64,000 nucleotides of DNA. It comes from CBDFNN01 sp965250215. Its GTDB lineage: Bacteria > Bacteroidota > Rhodothermia > Rhodothermales > DATKEJ01. Position 1 is the first letter of the stretch; every line of letters starts with the position of its first letter. The stretch covers positions 124,001 through 188,000 of the forward strand of contig CBDFNN010000003.1 of NCBI GenBank assembly GCA_965250215.1, written 5' to 3'. Made by a program: the position numbers and the translations under genes. Below the pieces are notes generated by a model. That model was not told the DNA's origin, did not search any database, and saw nothing but the letters and a program-made list of their open reading frames with translations. This document shows positions 1-8,753 of the stretch, in pieces.

Positions 1-1050
1 GGCACAACTATTGAAGCCCTGCAAAATGCGGGAAGCCGCGGCCGGGCGATCCAAGGTATGCGCAAAGGTCTGAGGGTGCTGGCCCGCGACCTGTACGACT
101 CCGGCAAATTGGACGGCATCGTCAGCATGGGGGGAGCAGAAGGCGCGGTGATGGGAGCAGCGGCCATGATGGTCCTGCCACTTGGGGTCCCCAAAGTGCT
201 GGTCTCGCCCATTGCATCTGGTCACCACTTCTTTGAGCCGCTGGTGGGTACTAGCGACATGATGGTGGTCCATTCCGTAGTCGACATCCTCGGCCTCAAC
301 CCGATTGCTTGCACCATTTTCGACAACGTTGCGGCTTCATTAAAGGGCATGGTCGAACATGGTCACGGACTGCCAAAACCAGATCCGTCAGAGAAGTATG
401 TCGCTATAACGATGCTAGGAAATACAACCAAGTCCGTCATGGCGACTAAAGAGCGTTTGGCGGAGGCGGGCTATGTGGTGGTGATCTTTCATTCAAATGG
501 TGTTGGTGGCCCGGCGATGGAAGAACTGGCCGAACGTGGTCAGTTTGTAGGTGTCATCGACTTTACGACCAATGAAGTCTATGATCCTTTAGTGGGAGGA
601 ATTCACGACGGCGGACCCAGGCGATTGACCGTCATCGGGAAACTTGGATTACCGCAAGTGATCGTTCCTGGCTGCATCGATTTCAGCGTTTGGAATGCGG
701 GCACCGTACCAGAGCATCTAAAGAACCGACCCTTTTACGATCATAATCCCGAATACGTATTGGTTCGTACGAACCATGAAGAGATGATCCAGTTGGGGCA
801 TATTTTTGCTGAGAAACTCAATCCGGCCACCGGCCCGGTTGTCGTTGCCGTACCTACCCTTGGACTATCGATTCCCAATGTGCCCGACGGCCCGTTTTGG
901 GATCCACCCGCCGATGCTGCTTATTTGACGGCCTTACAACAAGATCTCAGACCAGACTTTCCGATTCATACCTACGAGCGCCATGTAAACGATCCGGCCT
1001 TCGGACGTGAAGTGGCCGATCTCTTTCTTAAACTAATGAACGAACGATAA
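1..1050 (+). CDS. Tm-1-like ATP-binding domain protein (UPF0261), 5'-truncated by window edge
   Basis: The reading frame is open from base 1 (it begins GTTIEALQNAG...), so the gene starts outside the window; the first Met codon inside is at 58. The sequence carries hallmarks of the UPF0261/Tm-1 family: a Gly-rich stretch (MGGAEGAVMGAAAMMVLP), the SPIASGHHFFEPLVGTSD segment, a second GNTTKS region and the C-terminal GPVVVAVPTLGLS. The tomato relative Tm-1 binds ATP and blocks a viral replicase; the bacterial function is unknown. It lies 2 bases before a creatininase-family gene, so the two are probably cotranscribed. Family assignment is strong; role is unassigned. Confidence 0.85.
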   Translation, partial: GTTIEALQNAGSRGRAIQGMRKGLRVLARDLYDSGKLDGIVSMGGAEGAVMGAAAMMVLPLGVPKVLVSPIASGHHFFEPLVGTSDMMVVHSVVDILGLNPIACTIFDNVAASLKGMVEHGHGLPKPDPSEKYVAITMLGNTTKSVMATKERLAEAGYVVVIFHSNGVGGPAMEELAERGQFVGVIDFTTNEVYDPLVGGIHDGGPRRLTVIGKLGLPQVIVPGCIDFSVWNAGTVPEHLKNRPFYDHNPEYVLVRTNHEEMIQLGHIFAEKLNPATGPVVVAVPTLGLSIPNVPDGPFWDPPADAAYLTALQQDLRPDFPIHTYERHVNDPAFGREVADLFLKLMNER

Positions 1051-1052
1051 CT

Positions 1053-1979
1053 ATGATTACGTCCCATGCTCACGACTACAGCCATCTATCACATTTGACC
1101 GAAGGCGACGAGGACTTTCGTTCCAAGTTTCTTTCTTGGGATCTCGGCGACCTCACGATGACTGACATCCAAGAGTACCTCAAGCATAAGGACACCATCC
1201 TAGTGCCAGTTGCCAGCCTAGAACAACATGGGCCCCATCTGCCTCTTTACACAGACACGGTCACCGCGGTCCACATGTCGATGCGGGTTGCCCAGATGAT
1301 TGGCGTCTTGCACACCCCCGCGATTTGGATGGGTTACTCGCCCCAACACATGCACGAACCCGGACAAGGTCGCGGTACGATTACTGTTCGCAGTTCCACC
1401 TTACTAGCTGTGATGCATGATGTAGCTCGCAGTCTGATCCACCATGGCTTCAATCGGATCATTTTCATAAATGGCCATGGCTCCAACATTAAAGTCGTTG
1501 ATCCCGTCCTCCGGAAACTCCGCTACGAGACTGGTGCCCTGATTAGCTTCGTCAAACCGTATATGGAGCGTTATACCGGAATCTTGAAAGGCTTGATGGA
1601 AAACCCGCCGGAAGAGACGCCCGGGTGGCATGCCAGCGAATTGGAAACATCCCAGGATTTGGCTTGGCGTGAAGATCTTGTCCGCATGGACCGAGCGGCA
1701 TTCACTAAGGCGCACATACCGGACTTTTTGCCCCGCTCCTTTGAGAAGAAAGACGGGATGCCCGACGTGGAATTTGAAGGATATAGTTACTTTAATTTCC
1801 CGATGGACCATCACGAATTCATCGAGAGCGGTGTGATTGGCAATCCGCTTCGCGCTACTAAAGAAAAGGGCGAAGAAGCCTTCCGTCGCCTATCCGAATA
1901 CGTTGCCCGTGGAGTACTGGAATTGATGACGGTACCGGTAGAGGTACATGACCGGGCCTTTGTCGATCGGGTCATTTAG
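1053..1979 (+). CDS. Creatininase-family amidohydrolase
   Basis: A 308-residue protein. Family motifs are clear: PVASLEQHGPHLPLYTD near residue 52 (Glu and His metal ligands and the Asp), FINGHGSN near residue 138, and GWHASELETS near residue 191 (metal-binding Glu). Members are Zn/Mn hydrolases of cyclic or linear amides (creatininase, the FAPy deformylase ArfB, MftE peptidase), so the substrate cannot be named. No signal peptide, so cytoplasmic. It follows the UPF0261 gene by two bases, suggesting one transcript and a shared pathway. About 40 residues precede the first core motif, longer than in many members. Confidence 0.85.
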   Translation: MITSHAHDYSHLSHLTEGDEDFRSKFLSWDLGDLTMTDIQEYLKHKDTILVPVASLEQHGPHLPLYTDTVTAVHMSMRVAQMIGVLHTPAIWMGYSPQHMHEPGQGRGTITVRSSTLLAVMHDVARSLIHHGFNRIIFINGHGSNIKVVDPVLRKLRYETGALISFVKPYMERYTGILKGLMENPPEETPGWHASELETSQDLAWREDLVRMDRAAFTKAHIPDFLPRSFEKKDGMPDVEFEGYSYFNFPMDHHEFIESGVIGNPLRATKEKGEEAFRRLSEYVARGVLELMTVPVEVHDRAFVDRVI

Positions 1980-2094
1980 TCGACAGGGAAGAGTCGGAAA
2001 CGAATACCTTTTTGAAGACGAGTGAAGGGCTCGTGGCAAATCCGCCAGCCGTTATGTACCTATCAAGTCTCTCGTCATTGTAACATTCAAAACG

Positions 2095-2250
2095 ATGACC
2101 TCCATGTCCAGACCTTCACTCGCAGTCCTCCTCCTCCTTCTATCTGGCTTCGGTTCTGATCGTGGGGAGGAGCAAGCGGTGGATCAGAATGCCTAAATCC
2201 AAGCCGAACGCCTTCTCCTGCCCGCTATCGCCGTGCTCAAGGTTAAGTGA
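2095..2250 (+). pseudogene. Possible remnant of a small lipoprotein gene
   Basis: A 33-codon frame starts with a convincing signal sequence (SRPSLAVLLLLLSGFGSD), where LSGF sits in the place of a lipobox LSGC. It stops at a TAA (2194-2196) and stays open in the same frame (IQAERLLLPAIAVLKVK) up to a TGA at 2248-2250. This looks like both ends of a decayed lipoprotein gene, but it is short and could be chance. It occupies most of the gap between the creatininase gene and the sugar operon. Confidence 0.3.
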
Positions 2251-2294
2251 TCTTCCTATTATTTCCTCTATCTAGACTTATCACTGAAAAATAC

Positions 2295-3275
2295 ATGAGT
2301 TTACATAAACCCTATACATTCGGAGCCGGCCTGTGGCTTTTTGGTCAGTTTATCGATAGATATGCCACCGATGCTTATGGTCCATCAGTAAGCGTGCTCG
2401 AAGCCATCGACAGGGCTGGCCAGGTCGGAGATCTGGTTTGTCTTGACATCAATTATCCATTTGATGAAGGTGTACTTGTATCGGACATCAAAAAGGCCCT
2501 CGACCGGAATGAACTTCGATGCCATGCAATTACGCCTGCAAGTTACAGCCGCAAATTTCGTAAAGGAGGGCTGACCAATCCGGATCCTGCAATTCGAAGG
2601 GAATGTATCGATCTTTATAAAGCAGCTGTCGAGCCGGCGAGAGCACTTGGCGCGAAGTACGTCAAATTCTGGCCCGGCCAGGATGGATATGACTACCCTT
2701 TTCAGGCGGATTACGAGGATCTTTGGAATTATTCTGTGGATGCTGTACGCGAAGTCGCGGAATCAGCGCCAGACACGCAATTTGCTATTGAATGCAAATT
2801 CAAGGAGCCGCGTACACACATGCTTTTCTGCAATGTAGCCACAACCTTGCTGGCTATCGAAGACATGGGAGTGGATAACGTAGGGATCGTGATGGACCTC
2901 GGACATTCCTTATATGCTAAAGAAACGCCTTCGGAAGCCGTGCAATTGGCCTATCGTCGCGGCAAACTCACCAGTGTCGAAGTGAACGACAATTGGCGCG
3001 ATTGGGATGACGATATGACAGTGGGCTCCGTGCACCTGATTGAAACCCTAGAGTTTTTGTATACCTTGCGGAAGATTGGCTGGAGTGATGTGATTCTGCT
3101 CGATCAGTTTCCGTTTCGTGAAGACCCTGTCCAAGCAGCCCGTGAAAGCATCGAAACAATTCGTAAGATAGATGCGCTTGTTGATAGACTAGATGTAGAT
3201 AAACTTCGCAAGGCGCAAGATGCCCAGGATGCTCTGGCTGCTCAGCGCCTCGTATTGGACTTATTCCTAGGTTAA
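2295..3275 (+). CDS. Xylose-isomerase-like TIM-barrel sugar isomerase (candidate D-apiose isomerase)
   Basis: A 326-residue AP-endonuclease-2/xylose-isomerase-like TIM barrel. I start at ATG 2295 (MSLHKPYTFGAG); an upstream GTG at 2247 only adds an unlikely hydrophobic leader. Likely metal ligands are the Glu of AIECK, the Asp and His of MDLGHS and the Glu of SVEVNDNW. It heads an operon with split transketolase genes 5 bases downstream, an FGGY kinase and a ribose-type ABC importer. The combination isomerase + kinase + two-subunit transketolase matches the established D-apiose pathway (ApsI, AplK, AptA, AptB), and the length fits ApsI. Fold is sure; substrate is inference. Erythrose/tetrulose chemistry is an alternative. 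Confidence 0.75.
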   Translation: MSLHKPYTFGAGLWLFGQFIDRYATDAYGPSVSVLEAIDRAGQVGDLVCLDINYPFDEGVLVSDIKKALDRNELRCHAITPASYSRKFRKGGLTNPDPAIRRECIDLYKAAVEPARALGAKYVKFWPGQDGYDYPFQADYEDLWNYSVDAVREVAESAPDTQFAIECKFKEPRTHMLFCNVATTLLAIEDMGVDNVGIVMDLGHSLYAKETPSEAVQLAYRRGKLTSVEVNDNWRDWDDDMTVGSVHLIETLEFLYTLRKIGWSDVILLDQFPFREDPVQAARESIETIRKIDALVDRLDVDKLRKAQDAQDALAAQRLVLDLFLG

Positions 3276-3280
3276 ACTAC

Positions 3281-4117
3281 ATGGAAACGTCACGCAAACA
3301 ACTGGTCCAATTTCTCCGACGGCGTGCAAATGAAATCCGCAAGCGCGACTTAAGAATGATCTATGAGGCGGGCATAGGCCATGCAGGGGGAGATTTCTCG
3401 TCCATTGATATTCTGACTACACTCTACTTTGGTGTTTTGAATATAGATCCGAAAAATCCAACAGACCCTGGTCGGGATCGTTTTATTATGAGCAAAGGGC
3501 ATTGCTCCGGAGCGCTATACACTACGCTTGCATACGCTGGCTTCATTCCGACCGAGGAACTGAATACGTATATGAAGCCCCTTTCACGTCTCAATGGTCA
3601 TCCGGATCGCAATAAAGTACCTGGCGTCGAAACGAATACAGGGCCACTGGGACACGGGATGCCCGTAGCAGTAGGCGCAGCAATCGGCGCCAAACTGGAC
3701 AGCGCTGCCTGGCGCGTATTTGTTTTAACAGGTGATGGCGAATTGCAAGAAGGCAGCAACTGGGAAGCAGCCATGACAGCCGGACACAGAGGACTCGATA
3801 ATCTAGCCGTGATTATAGATCGTAATCGATTCCAGCAAGGAGATGCAACAGAGAATACTGTTGGCCTCGACCCCCTCAGCGACAAATGGCGGGCATTCGG
3901 CTGGGTTGTAGAGGAAGTAAACGGGCATGATTACGAAGCTTTGTTGGACGTTTGCGTGCAATTACCCATCAAAAAGGGAAAACCCACGTGCATTGTTGCC
4001 CATACGCAGAAAGGCAAAGGCGTGTCCTTCATGGAAAACAAGGCTGCGTGGCATCACAAAGTGCCTTCAATGGATGAATTGACGGCTGCCCTAATTGAGT
4101 TGGAGGAAGCTTTATGA
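3281..4117 (+). CDS. Transketolase N-terminal subunit (TPP-binding; AptA-like)
   Basis: At 278 residues this is only the TPP-pyrophosphate half of a transketolase (single-chain enzymes are about 620-660 residues). The TPP motif is GDGELQEGSNWEAA followed by NLAVIIDRNRFQ, near residues 148-185. His residues of SKGHCSGALY, HPDR and GPLGHGMPV match the transketolase active site. It must pair with the next gene product, whose start overlaps its stop (ATGA). In the apiose pathway the AptAB heteromer splits apulose 4-phosphate and moves a two-carbon unit to an acceptor aldose phosphate. Transketolase class is certain; substrate is inferred from neighbours. Confidence 0.9.
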   Translation: METSRKQLVQFLRRRANEIRKRDLRMIYEAGIGHAGGDFSSIDILTTLYFGVLNIDPKNPTDPGRDRFIMSKGHCSGALYTTLAYAGFIPTEELNTYMKPLSRLNGHPDRNKVPGVETNTGPLGHGMPVAVGAAIGAKLDSAAWRVFVLTGDGELQEGSNWEAAMTAGHRGLDNLAVIIDRNRFQQGDATENTVGLDPLSDKWRAFGWVVEEVNGHDYEALLDVCVQLPIKKGKPTCIVAHTQKGKGVSFMENKAAWHHKVPSMDELTAALIELEEAL

Positions 4118-5058
4118 GTGAGCTTTTTGATTGCCGAAACGCTTTTTCGGAAACGATTGTGGCCTTGGGGGAAGCAGATGAACGAATTGTTGTTGTCACT
4201 AACGACTCGGTAGGATCAAGCAAAACGGGAGCCTTCCGAGAACGCTTTCCAGATCGTTTGATCAATGTGGGGATTGCCGAACAAAATATGGTTGGTGTGG
4301 GGGCGGGTCTTGCGAATGCCGGCAAAATACCCTTCGTATGCTCAGCCTCCTGCTTTGTGACGGGGCGAGCGTTGGAGCAGATAAAGGTTGATGTAGCTTA
4401 CGCTGACGCGAATGTCAAGCTTGTGGGTGTTAGCAGCGGCATGGCTTATGGCGCGCTGGGTGCTACGCATCATTCTATTGAAGATTTTGCATGGATGCGA
4501 GCCATAGCCAACATGACGGTCGTCGCGCCGGCTGATCCGATCGAAACAGCTCAGGCTGTTCGAAAAGCAGTGGCTACACCCGGACCTGTGTTTTTACGCC
4601 TCAGTCGTATGGGCGTCCCTGCGCTGCATGATAAGAATTACAACTTCAAGTTCGGCAAGGCCAGTTGTTTGCGTGAGGGTAGGGATGTGACCCTGATTGC
4701 AAACGGCGTCATGGTTACTCGCGCACTTGAAGCGGCCAGGCTATTATCTTCAGAAGGCGTCGATGCCCGGGTTTTGAATATGGCCACGGTGCGCCCTATA
4801 GACCGCGAGGCTGTCATTGCCGCCGCCCGAGAAACCGGGGCCATAGTGACGGCGGAAGAACATACCACTTACGGTGGTTTGGGTAGCGCAATTGCTGAAG
4901 TTGTCGTTCAGACGGTACCCGTTCCAATGCGAATACTCGGTGTACCTGGTGTGTTTGCTCCAACGGGAGATCCCAAATGGCTATTGCAACACTTTGGGCT
5001 CACCGCTAAAGGCATTCGAGACGCCGCCCTTGAGCTCAAAAAAATCAGTGTTTCATGA
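4114..5058 (+). CDS. Transketolase C-terminal subunit (pyrimidine-binding; AptB-like)
   Basis: A 314-residue protein carrying the transketolase pyrimidine-binding and C-terminal domains. Near residue 52 the NVGIAEQNMVGVGAGLA segment provides the conserved Glu that activates TPP. The ATHHSIEDFAWMRAI motif and a C-terminal Rossmann-like domain (ARVLNMATVRPIDREAV, TAEEHTTYGGLGSAIAE) are typical. It overlaps the N-terminal subunit by four bases (ATGA) and the kinase by four bases, so the three are translationally coupled. The halves form one enzyme, presumably acting on the kinase product. The alternative DXS-like fold is less likely given the His pattern. Confidence 0.9.
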   Translation: MSELFDCRNAFSETIVALGEADERIVVVTNDSVGSSKTGAFRERFPDRLINVGIAEQNMVGVGAGLANAGKIPFVCSASCFVTGRALEQIKVDVAYADANVKLVGVSSGMAYGALGATHHSIEDFAWMRAIANMTVVAPADPIETAQAVRKAVATPGPVFLRLSRMGVPALHDKNYNFKFGKASCLREGRDVTLIANGVMVTRALEAARLLSSEGVDARVLNMATVRPIDREAVIAAARETGAIVTAEEHTTYGGLGSAIAEVVVQTVPVPMRILGVPGVFAPTGDPKWLLQHFGLTAKGIRDAALELKKISVS

Positions 5059-6554
5059 TCGACTCCTCAGTGATATTGGCTATCGATCAGGGTACAACAA
5101 ATACCAAGGCATTACTCGTCGATAGACAGGGTAAGATCTTGCACAGGGCTTCAACACCTGTAAATTGCACCTTTCCGAAGCCGGGCTGGGTAGAACAGGA
5201 TGCAAAACAAGTGTGGCAGAGTGTTCAGGAAGCTATTGATACCTGCCTCCAAAAAGCAGATGATCCCAGGCTTGCCGGTATCGCTATCACGAACCAACGA
5301 GAATCTGCACTTGTTTGGGAGCGAGCAAGAGGCAAACCGCTAGGTCCCGTGGTCATCTGGCAGTGTCGTAGAACGAGTGCATTTTGTGATGAACTTCACG
5401 AAAAAGGACTGGGTGATGTCATTCAACAACGAACCGGTTTGCCCATCGACCCATTATTCTCGGGGTCTAAAATCCGATGGTTACTCGATCATATTCCAGA
5501 TGGCCAAGCCCTGGCCGGCAGTGGTAAACTGTGCGCAGGAACGATTGATAGCTGGGTGCTCTGGAATCTCACAGGAGGCAAAGCCCACCGTTGTGATATT
5601 AGCAATGCATCGCGAACGCAGTTGTTGAATCTGCAATCGGCAACATGGGATGAACAGCTCCTCGAAATTTTTGGTATTCCTCTCGGTGTGTTACCGCAAA
5701 TCATGCCATCGAATGCACATTTTGGGATATCTGAAGCAAAAGGCAGATTGCCAGCCGGCATTCCTATTGTCAGTATGATCGGCGATTCCCACGCTGCCCT
5801 TTTGGGTCAGTGCGGATTTCAACCCGGGTGTGTTAAGGCTACTTACGGTACGGGAAGCTCCCTCATGAGCCCGCTCACCACGTTTTCATCTCCCCAACAA
5901 GGGATTGCGGTTACGGTTGCCTGGGCGATTGGCTCGAAGGTTACCTATGCTTTTGAAGGCAACATCTCGGTTACCGGATCAGCGCTTCAGTGGTATGCCG
6001 ACTTGCTCGGCTTCGATGACCCTGCGGAAGCGGCAGCACTCGCTGCCCAAACGGACTCATCCGACAGCCTGTATGTTGTACCCGCTTTTGTGGGATTGGG
6101 TGCTCCCTACTGGAATGAAAAAGCCCGTGGCCTCGTGACCGGTATTACGCGCAGTACAACATCTGCTCATTTTGCTCGAGCTATCGTAGAATCCATAGCT
6201 TTCCAGATTCGCGACGTCTTTGATGTCATGACCCAGGCAAATGGTTCAGCACCGGAAATGTTATTGGCAGATGGTGGCGGAAGCCGCAATGATTTGCTGA
6301 TGCAATTTCAGGCAGACGTCCTCGGCTACCCTGTTTTGCGCAACAATGCCCATGAAATATCAGCCCTTGGAGCAGCCTACCTGGCTGGTTTGACACTGGG
6401 TTTCTGGGAATCAACAAACGATCTGACAGCACTACCCAGGTCGCTAGATCGTTTCGAGCCTCAATTTTCTACTGCAAAACGTCACACTGTATATGATGGC
6501 TGGAAAGACGCTGTTGCGCGTACGCTTTATGATCCGAAACTGCGCCATGCTTGA
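5055..6554 (+). CDS. FGGY-family carbohydrate kinase (glycerol-kinase-like; candidate apulose kinase)
   Basis: A 499-residue FGGY kinase, the usual length. The N-terminal phosphate-1 motif is ILAIDQGTTNTKALLVD (residues 7-23), then ITNQRES near 78. The C-terminal domain has ATYGTGSSLMSP, VVPAFVGLGAPYWNEKARG near 340 and ADGGGSRNDLLMQFQAD near 400, all close to glycerol kinase and its D-apulose, erythritol and erythrulose relatives. The start overlaps the transketolase stop (ATGA). Beside a sugar isomerase and split transketolase it most likely phosphorylates the ketose made by the isomerase. Kinase family is certain; the substrate, apulose, is inferred. Confidence 0.9.
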   Translation: MIDSSVILAIDQGTTNTKALLVDRQGKILHRASTPVNCTFPKPGWVEQDAKQVWQSVQEAIDTCLQKADDPRLAGIAITNQRESALVWERARGKPLGPVVIWQCRRTSAFCDELHEKGLGDVIQQRTGLPIDPLFSGSKIRWLLDHIPDGQALAGSGKLCAGTIDSWVLWNLTGGKAHRCDISNASRTQLLNLQSATWDEQLLEIFGIPLGVLPQIMPSNAHFGISEAKGRLPAGIPIVSMIGDSHAALLGQCGFQPGCVKATYGTGSSLMSPLTTFSSPQQGIAVTVAWAIGSKVTYAFEGNISVTGSALQWYADLLGFDDPAEAAALAAQTDSSDSLYVVPAFVGLGAPYWNEKARGLVTGITRSTTSAHFARAIVESIAFQIRDVFDVMTQANGSAPEMLLADGGGSRNDLLMQFQADVLGYPVLRNNAHEISALGAAYLAGLTLGFWESTNDLTALPRSLDRFEPQFSTAKRHTVYDGWKDAVARTLYDPKLRHA

Positions 6555-7191
6555 GATGCATCTCCCCAAAGTCCTCTTGTTTACAACACTCTTGTTATTT
6601 GCAGGCTGTGAAATCCGGCCATTGGACCCTGAAACAGGCAAAGCTATCATTGCGGAGGCCCAACAGTCCTTTGATGCATCTTCGTTTGTTGAAGCAAATT
6701 GGGAGGAAGGCATTATACCGGGGATCCATAATGAAGCGGTCGATTTGACGACATTGCTTATGGAGCTGGACCAGGATCAAGAAGCCGCATCGGCAAAATA
6801 TGGCTATCGAGAAGGGAGCAGAGCTTATAATTTCAAGGTCAAAGGCATTGGTCGTGTAGTGGATGTTGACACGACATCCCGAGCAGCTACGCTAAGGATA
6901 AATCTAGCTGATCATTCAGCTGAGGTTATTTTGCAGATAGGTCCGGTAATCAGGGGTACATCCCTGCGCGATGCGCTCCCTTTTATAACCTTTGACCAGT
7001 TTGTCAATCAACTCGAATATGCCAAAGTATCTAACGAGATACATGCCCGCCTCGTCAAGTCACTACTGTTGCCTGTTAACCACCATGCTCTTCTGAACCA
7101 GAAAATCCGCTTTATTGGCGCCTTTACCTTGCGGAATATTGATTCGATCATGATAACACCTGTCGAGATTCAGGTGGAGCGTTCTGAATGA
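6547..7191 (+). CDS. DUF2291 family lipoprotein
   Basis: About 214 residues. I start at ATG 6547, overlapping the kinase stop by 8 bases; ATG 6556 is equally possible. The signal peptide ends in a lipobox (LLLFAGC), so it is a lipoprotein. The body resembles DUF2291: an early PLDPETG, EAVDLTTLL, a small beta domain (FKVKGIGRVVDVDTTSRAATLRI) and the conserved DALPFITFDQFVNQLEYAKV. This family sits with ribose/erythritol-type ABC importers, as here (next gene overlaps by ATGA), and is thought to assist the transporter; its exact role is not known. Confidence 0.8.
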   Translation: MLEMHLPKVLLFTTLLLFAGCEIRPLDPETGKAIIAEAQQSFDASSFVEANWEEGIIPGIHNEAVDLTTLLMELDQDQEAASAKYGYREGSRAYNFKVKGIGRVVDVDTTSRAATLRINLADHSAEVILQIGPVIRGTSLRDALPFITFDQFVNQLEYAKVSNEIHARLVKSLLLPVNHHALLNQKIRFIGAFTLRNIDSIMITPVEIQVERSE

Positions 7192-8753
7192 CGCAATCTT
7201 CCATTGGTAATATGAATCCAGAACCCCTGTTAAAAGCCGAACAGATTCTGAAGCAGTATCCTGGCACAACGGCGCTCAAACACGTGGATTTCAAGGTCTA
7301 TCCAGGCAAGGTCAACGTGTTGATAGGAGAAAACGGAGCCGGCAAATCCACACTCATGAAAATTCTGGCCGGCGTAGAGCTGCCGACAGAAGGGCAACTT
7401 TTGCTCCGTGGCGAACCCATTCAGATCAACACGCCCAGGGATGCAAGATCACATGGCATCAGTATCATCTTCCAGGAGCTGATGTTATTTCCGAATCTGA
7501 GTGTCAGTGAAAATATTTTTATTGCGCGTGAGATGTTATCAGGTCTGGGGACGGTTCAACACAGCCGGCAAGATGACGCAACACGGATGATCATGAAAAG
7601 GCTTGAGCAATCGATCGAGCCACGAACACTCGTCGAAAATTTACGAATTGGACAACAGCAACTTGTCGAGATTGCTAGAGCCCTGGCAGAGGATGTAGAG
7701 ATTCTTATCATGGATGAACCAACTTCTGCATTGAGCGATGCAGAAGCTACGATTTTGCTTCGCATCATTCGTGAACTAGCGTCCCAGGGAGTGGCGATTG
7801 TATACATCTCTCATAAACTCGATGAGTGTCTTCAGATTGGAGACTATTTCACTGTGTTGCGCGATGGCAATTTGATCGCAGAGGCACCAGCTAATGAAGT
7901 TACGCTTGCATGGATTGTGGAGAACATGTCAGGACAATCTTCCGACTCCTTATTCAGAAGAAGAGTGAGACCTCTGGGAGATATCCTTCTTCAAGTAAGC
8001 CACCTTTCCTTGCCGCGAGAGCATGGGAAGGGATACTTGGTAGCAGAACTATCACTCCATGTAAGGGCAGGTGAAATAGTAGGGATTTATGGGCTCATGG
8101 GAGCCGGACGTACTGAGCTACTCGAATGTTTGTTCGGGATGCAGCCTCATGCCATGGGTTCGATCAATCTAGATGGCAATAGCATCGACCAATACACCAT
8201 CGAGGAACGAATCCGGGCGGGCCTAGCACTGGTGCCCGAAGACCGTCAGCAACTCGGGTTGGTGCAGAATTTATCGGTTTCGAAAAACATAAGTCTGGCT
8301 AATCTCTCGCAATTTGTAAGGGGCTTTGCACTCTCGGCGAGCAAAGAAAACAGAGAAGTTGAACGACTCGTCAAGCTTCTAGACATCAAAACGGCCGATG
8401 TCAGACAATCAATTACGACACTCAGTGGCGGAAATCAGCAGAAAGTGGTTCTGGCAAAAAACCTATTGACCGGCCCGAAGATGCTGATGCTGGATGAGCC
8501 CACCCGTGGAATTGATGTTGCTGCGAAATCAGAAATATTCAAGATCATGAACGACCTAGCTGAACAGGGCCTTGGTGTCTTATTTGTGTCTTCTGAGCTT
8601 AAAGAAGTTGTGGCAATGTCTGATCGTGTATTGGTCATGGCCCGTGGCCGAATCACTGGCGAGTTCACCGGAGAAGTGATCACCGAGCAAAATCTGGCAG
8701 ATGCCAGCGTACAACTTCCTCCTCCAACCCACCATGAATACCATGCAATATAG
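7188..8753 (+). CDS. Sugar ABC importer ATP-binding protein (RbsA/XylG type, two NBDs)
   Basis: A 521-residue tandem ATPase of the CUT2 family. The first half has Walker A GENGAGKST (residues 47-55), a variant signature LRIGQQQLVEIARAL, Walker B EILIMDEPTS and YISHK. The second half has the usual CUT2 degenerate Walker A (GLMGAGRTELLE) but a full signature LSGGNQQKVVLAK and Walker B MLMLDEPTRGIDV. This alternation is normal for RbsA/MglA. It overlaps DUF2291 by ATGA and feeds the permease at 8734. It powers uptake of the pentose the operon degrades. Confidence 0.95.
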   Translation: MTQSSIGNMNPEPLLKAEQILKQYPGTTALKHVDFKVYPGKVNVLIGENGAGKSTLMKILAGVELPTEGQLLLRGEPIQINTPRDARSHGISIIFQELMLFPNLSVSENIFIAREMLSGLGTVQHSRQDDATRMIMKRLEQSIEPRTLVENLRIGQQQLVEIARALAEDVEILIMDEPTSALSDAEATILLRIIRELASQGVAIVYISHKLDECLQIGDYFTVLRDGNLIAEAPANEVTLAWIVENMSGQSSDSLFRRRVRPLGDILLQVSHLSLPREHGKGYLVAELSLHVRAGEIVGIYGLMGAGRTELLECLFGMQPHAMGSINLDGNSIDQYTIEERIRAGLALVPEDRQQLGLVQNLSVSKNISLANLSQFVRGFALSASKENREVERLVKLLDIKTADVRQSITTLSGGNQQKVVLAKNLLTGPKMLMLDEPTRGIDVAAKSEIFKIMNDLAEQGLGVLFVSSELKEVVAMSDRVLVMARGRITGEFTGEVITEQNLADASVQLPPPTHHEYHAI

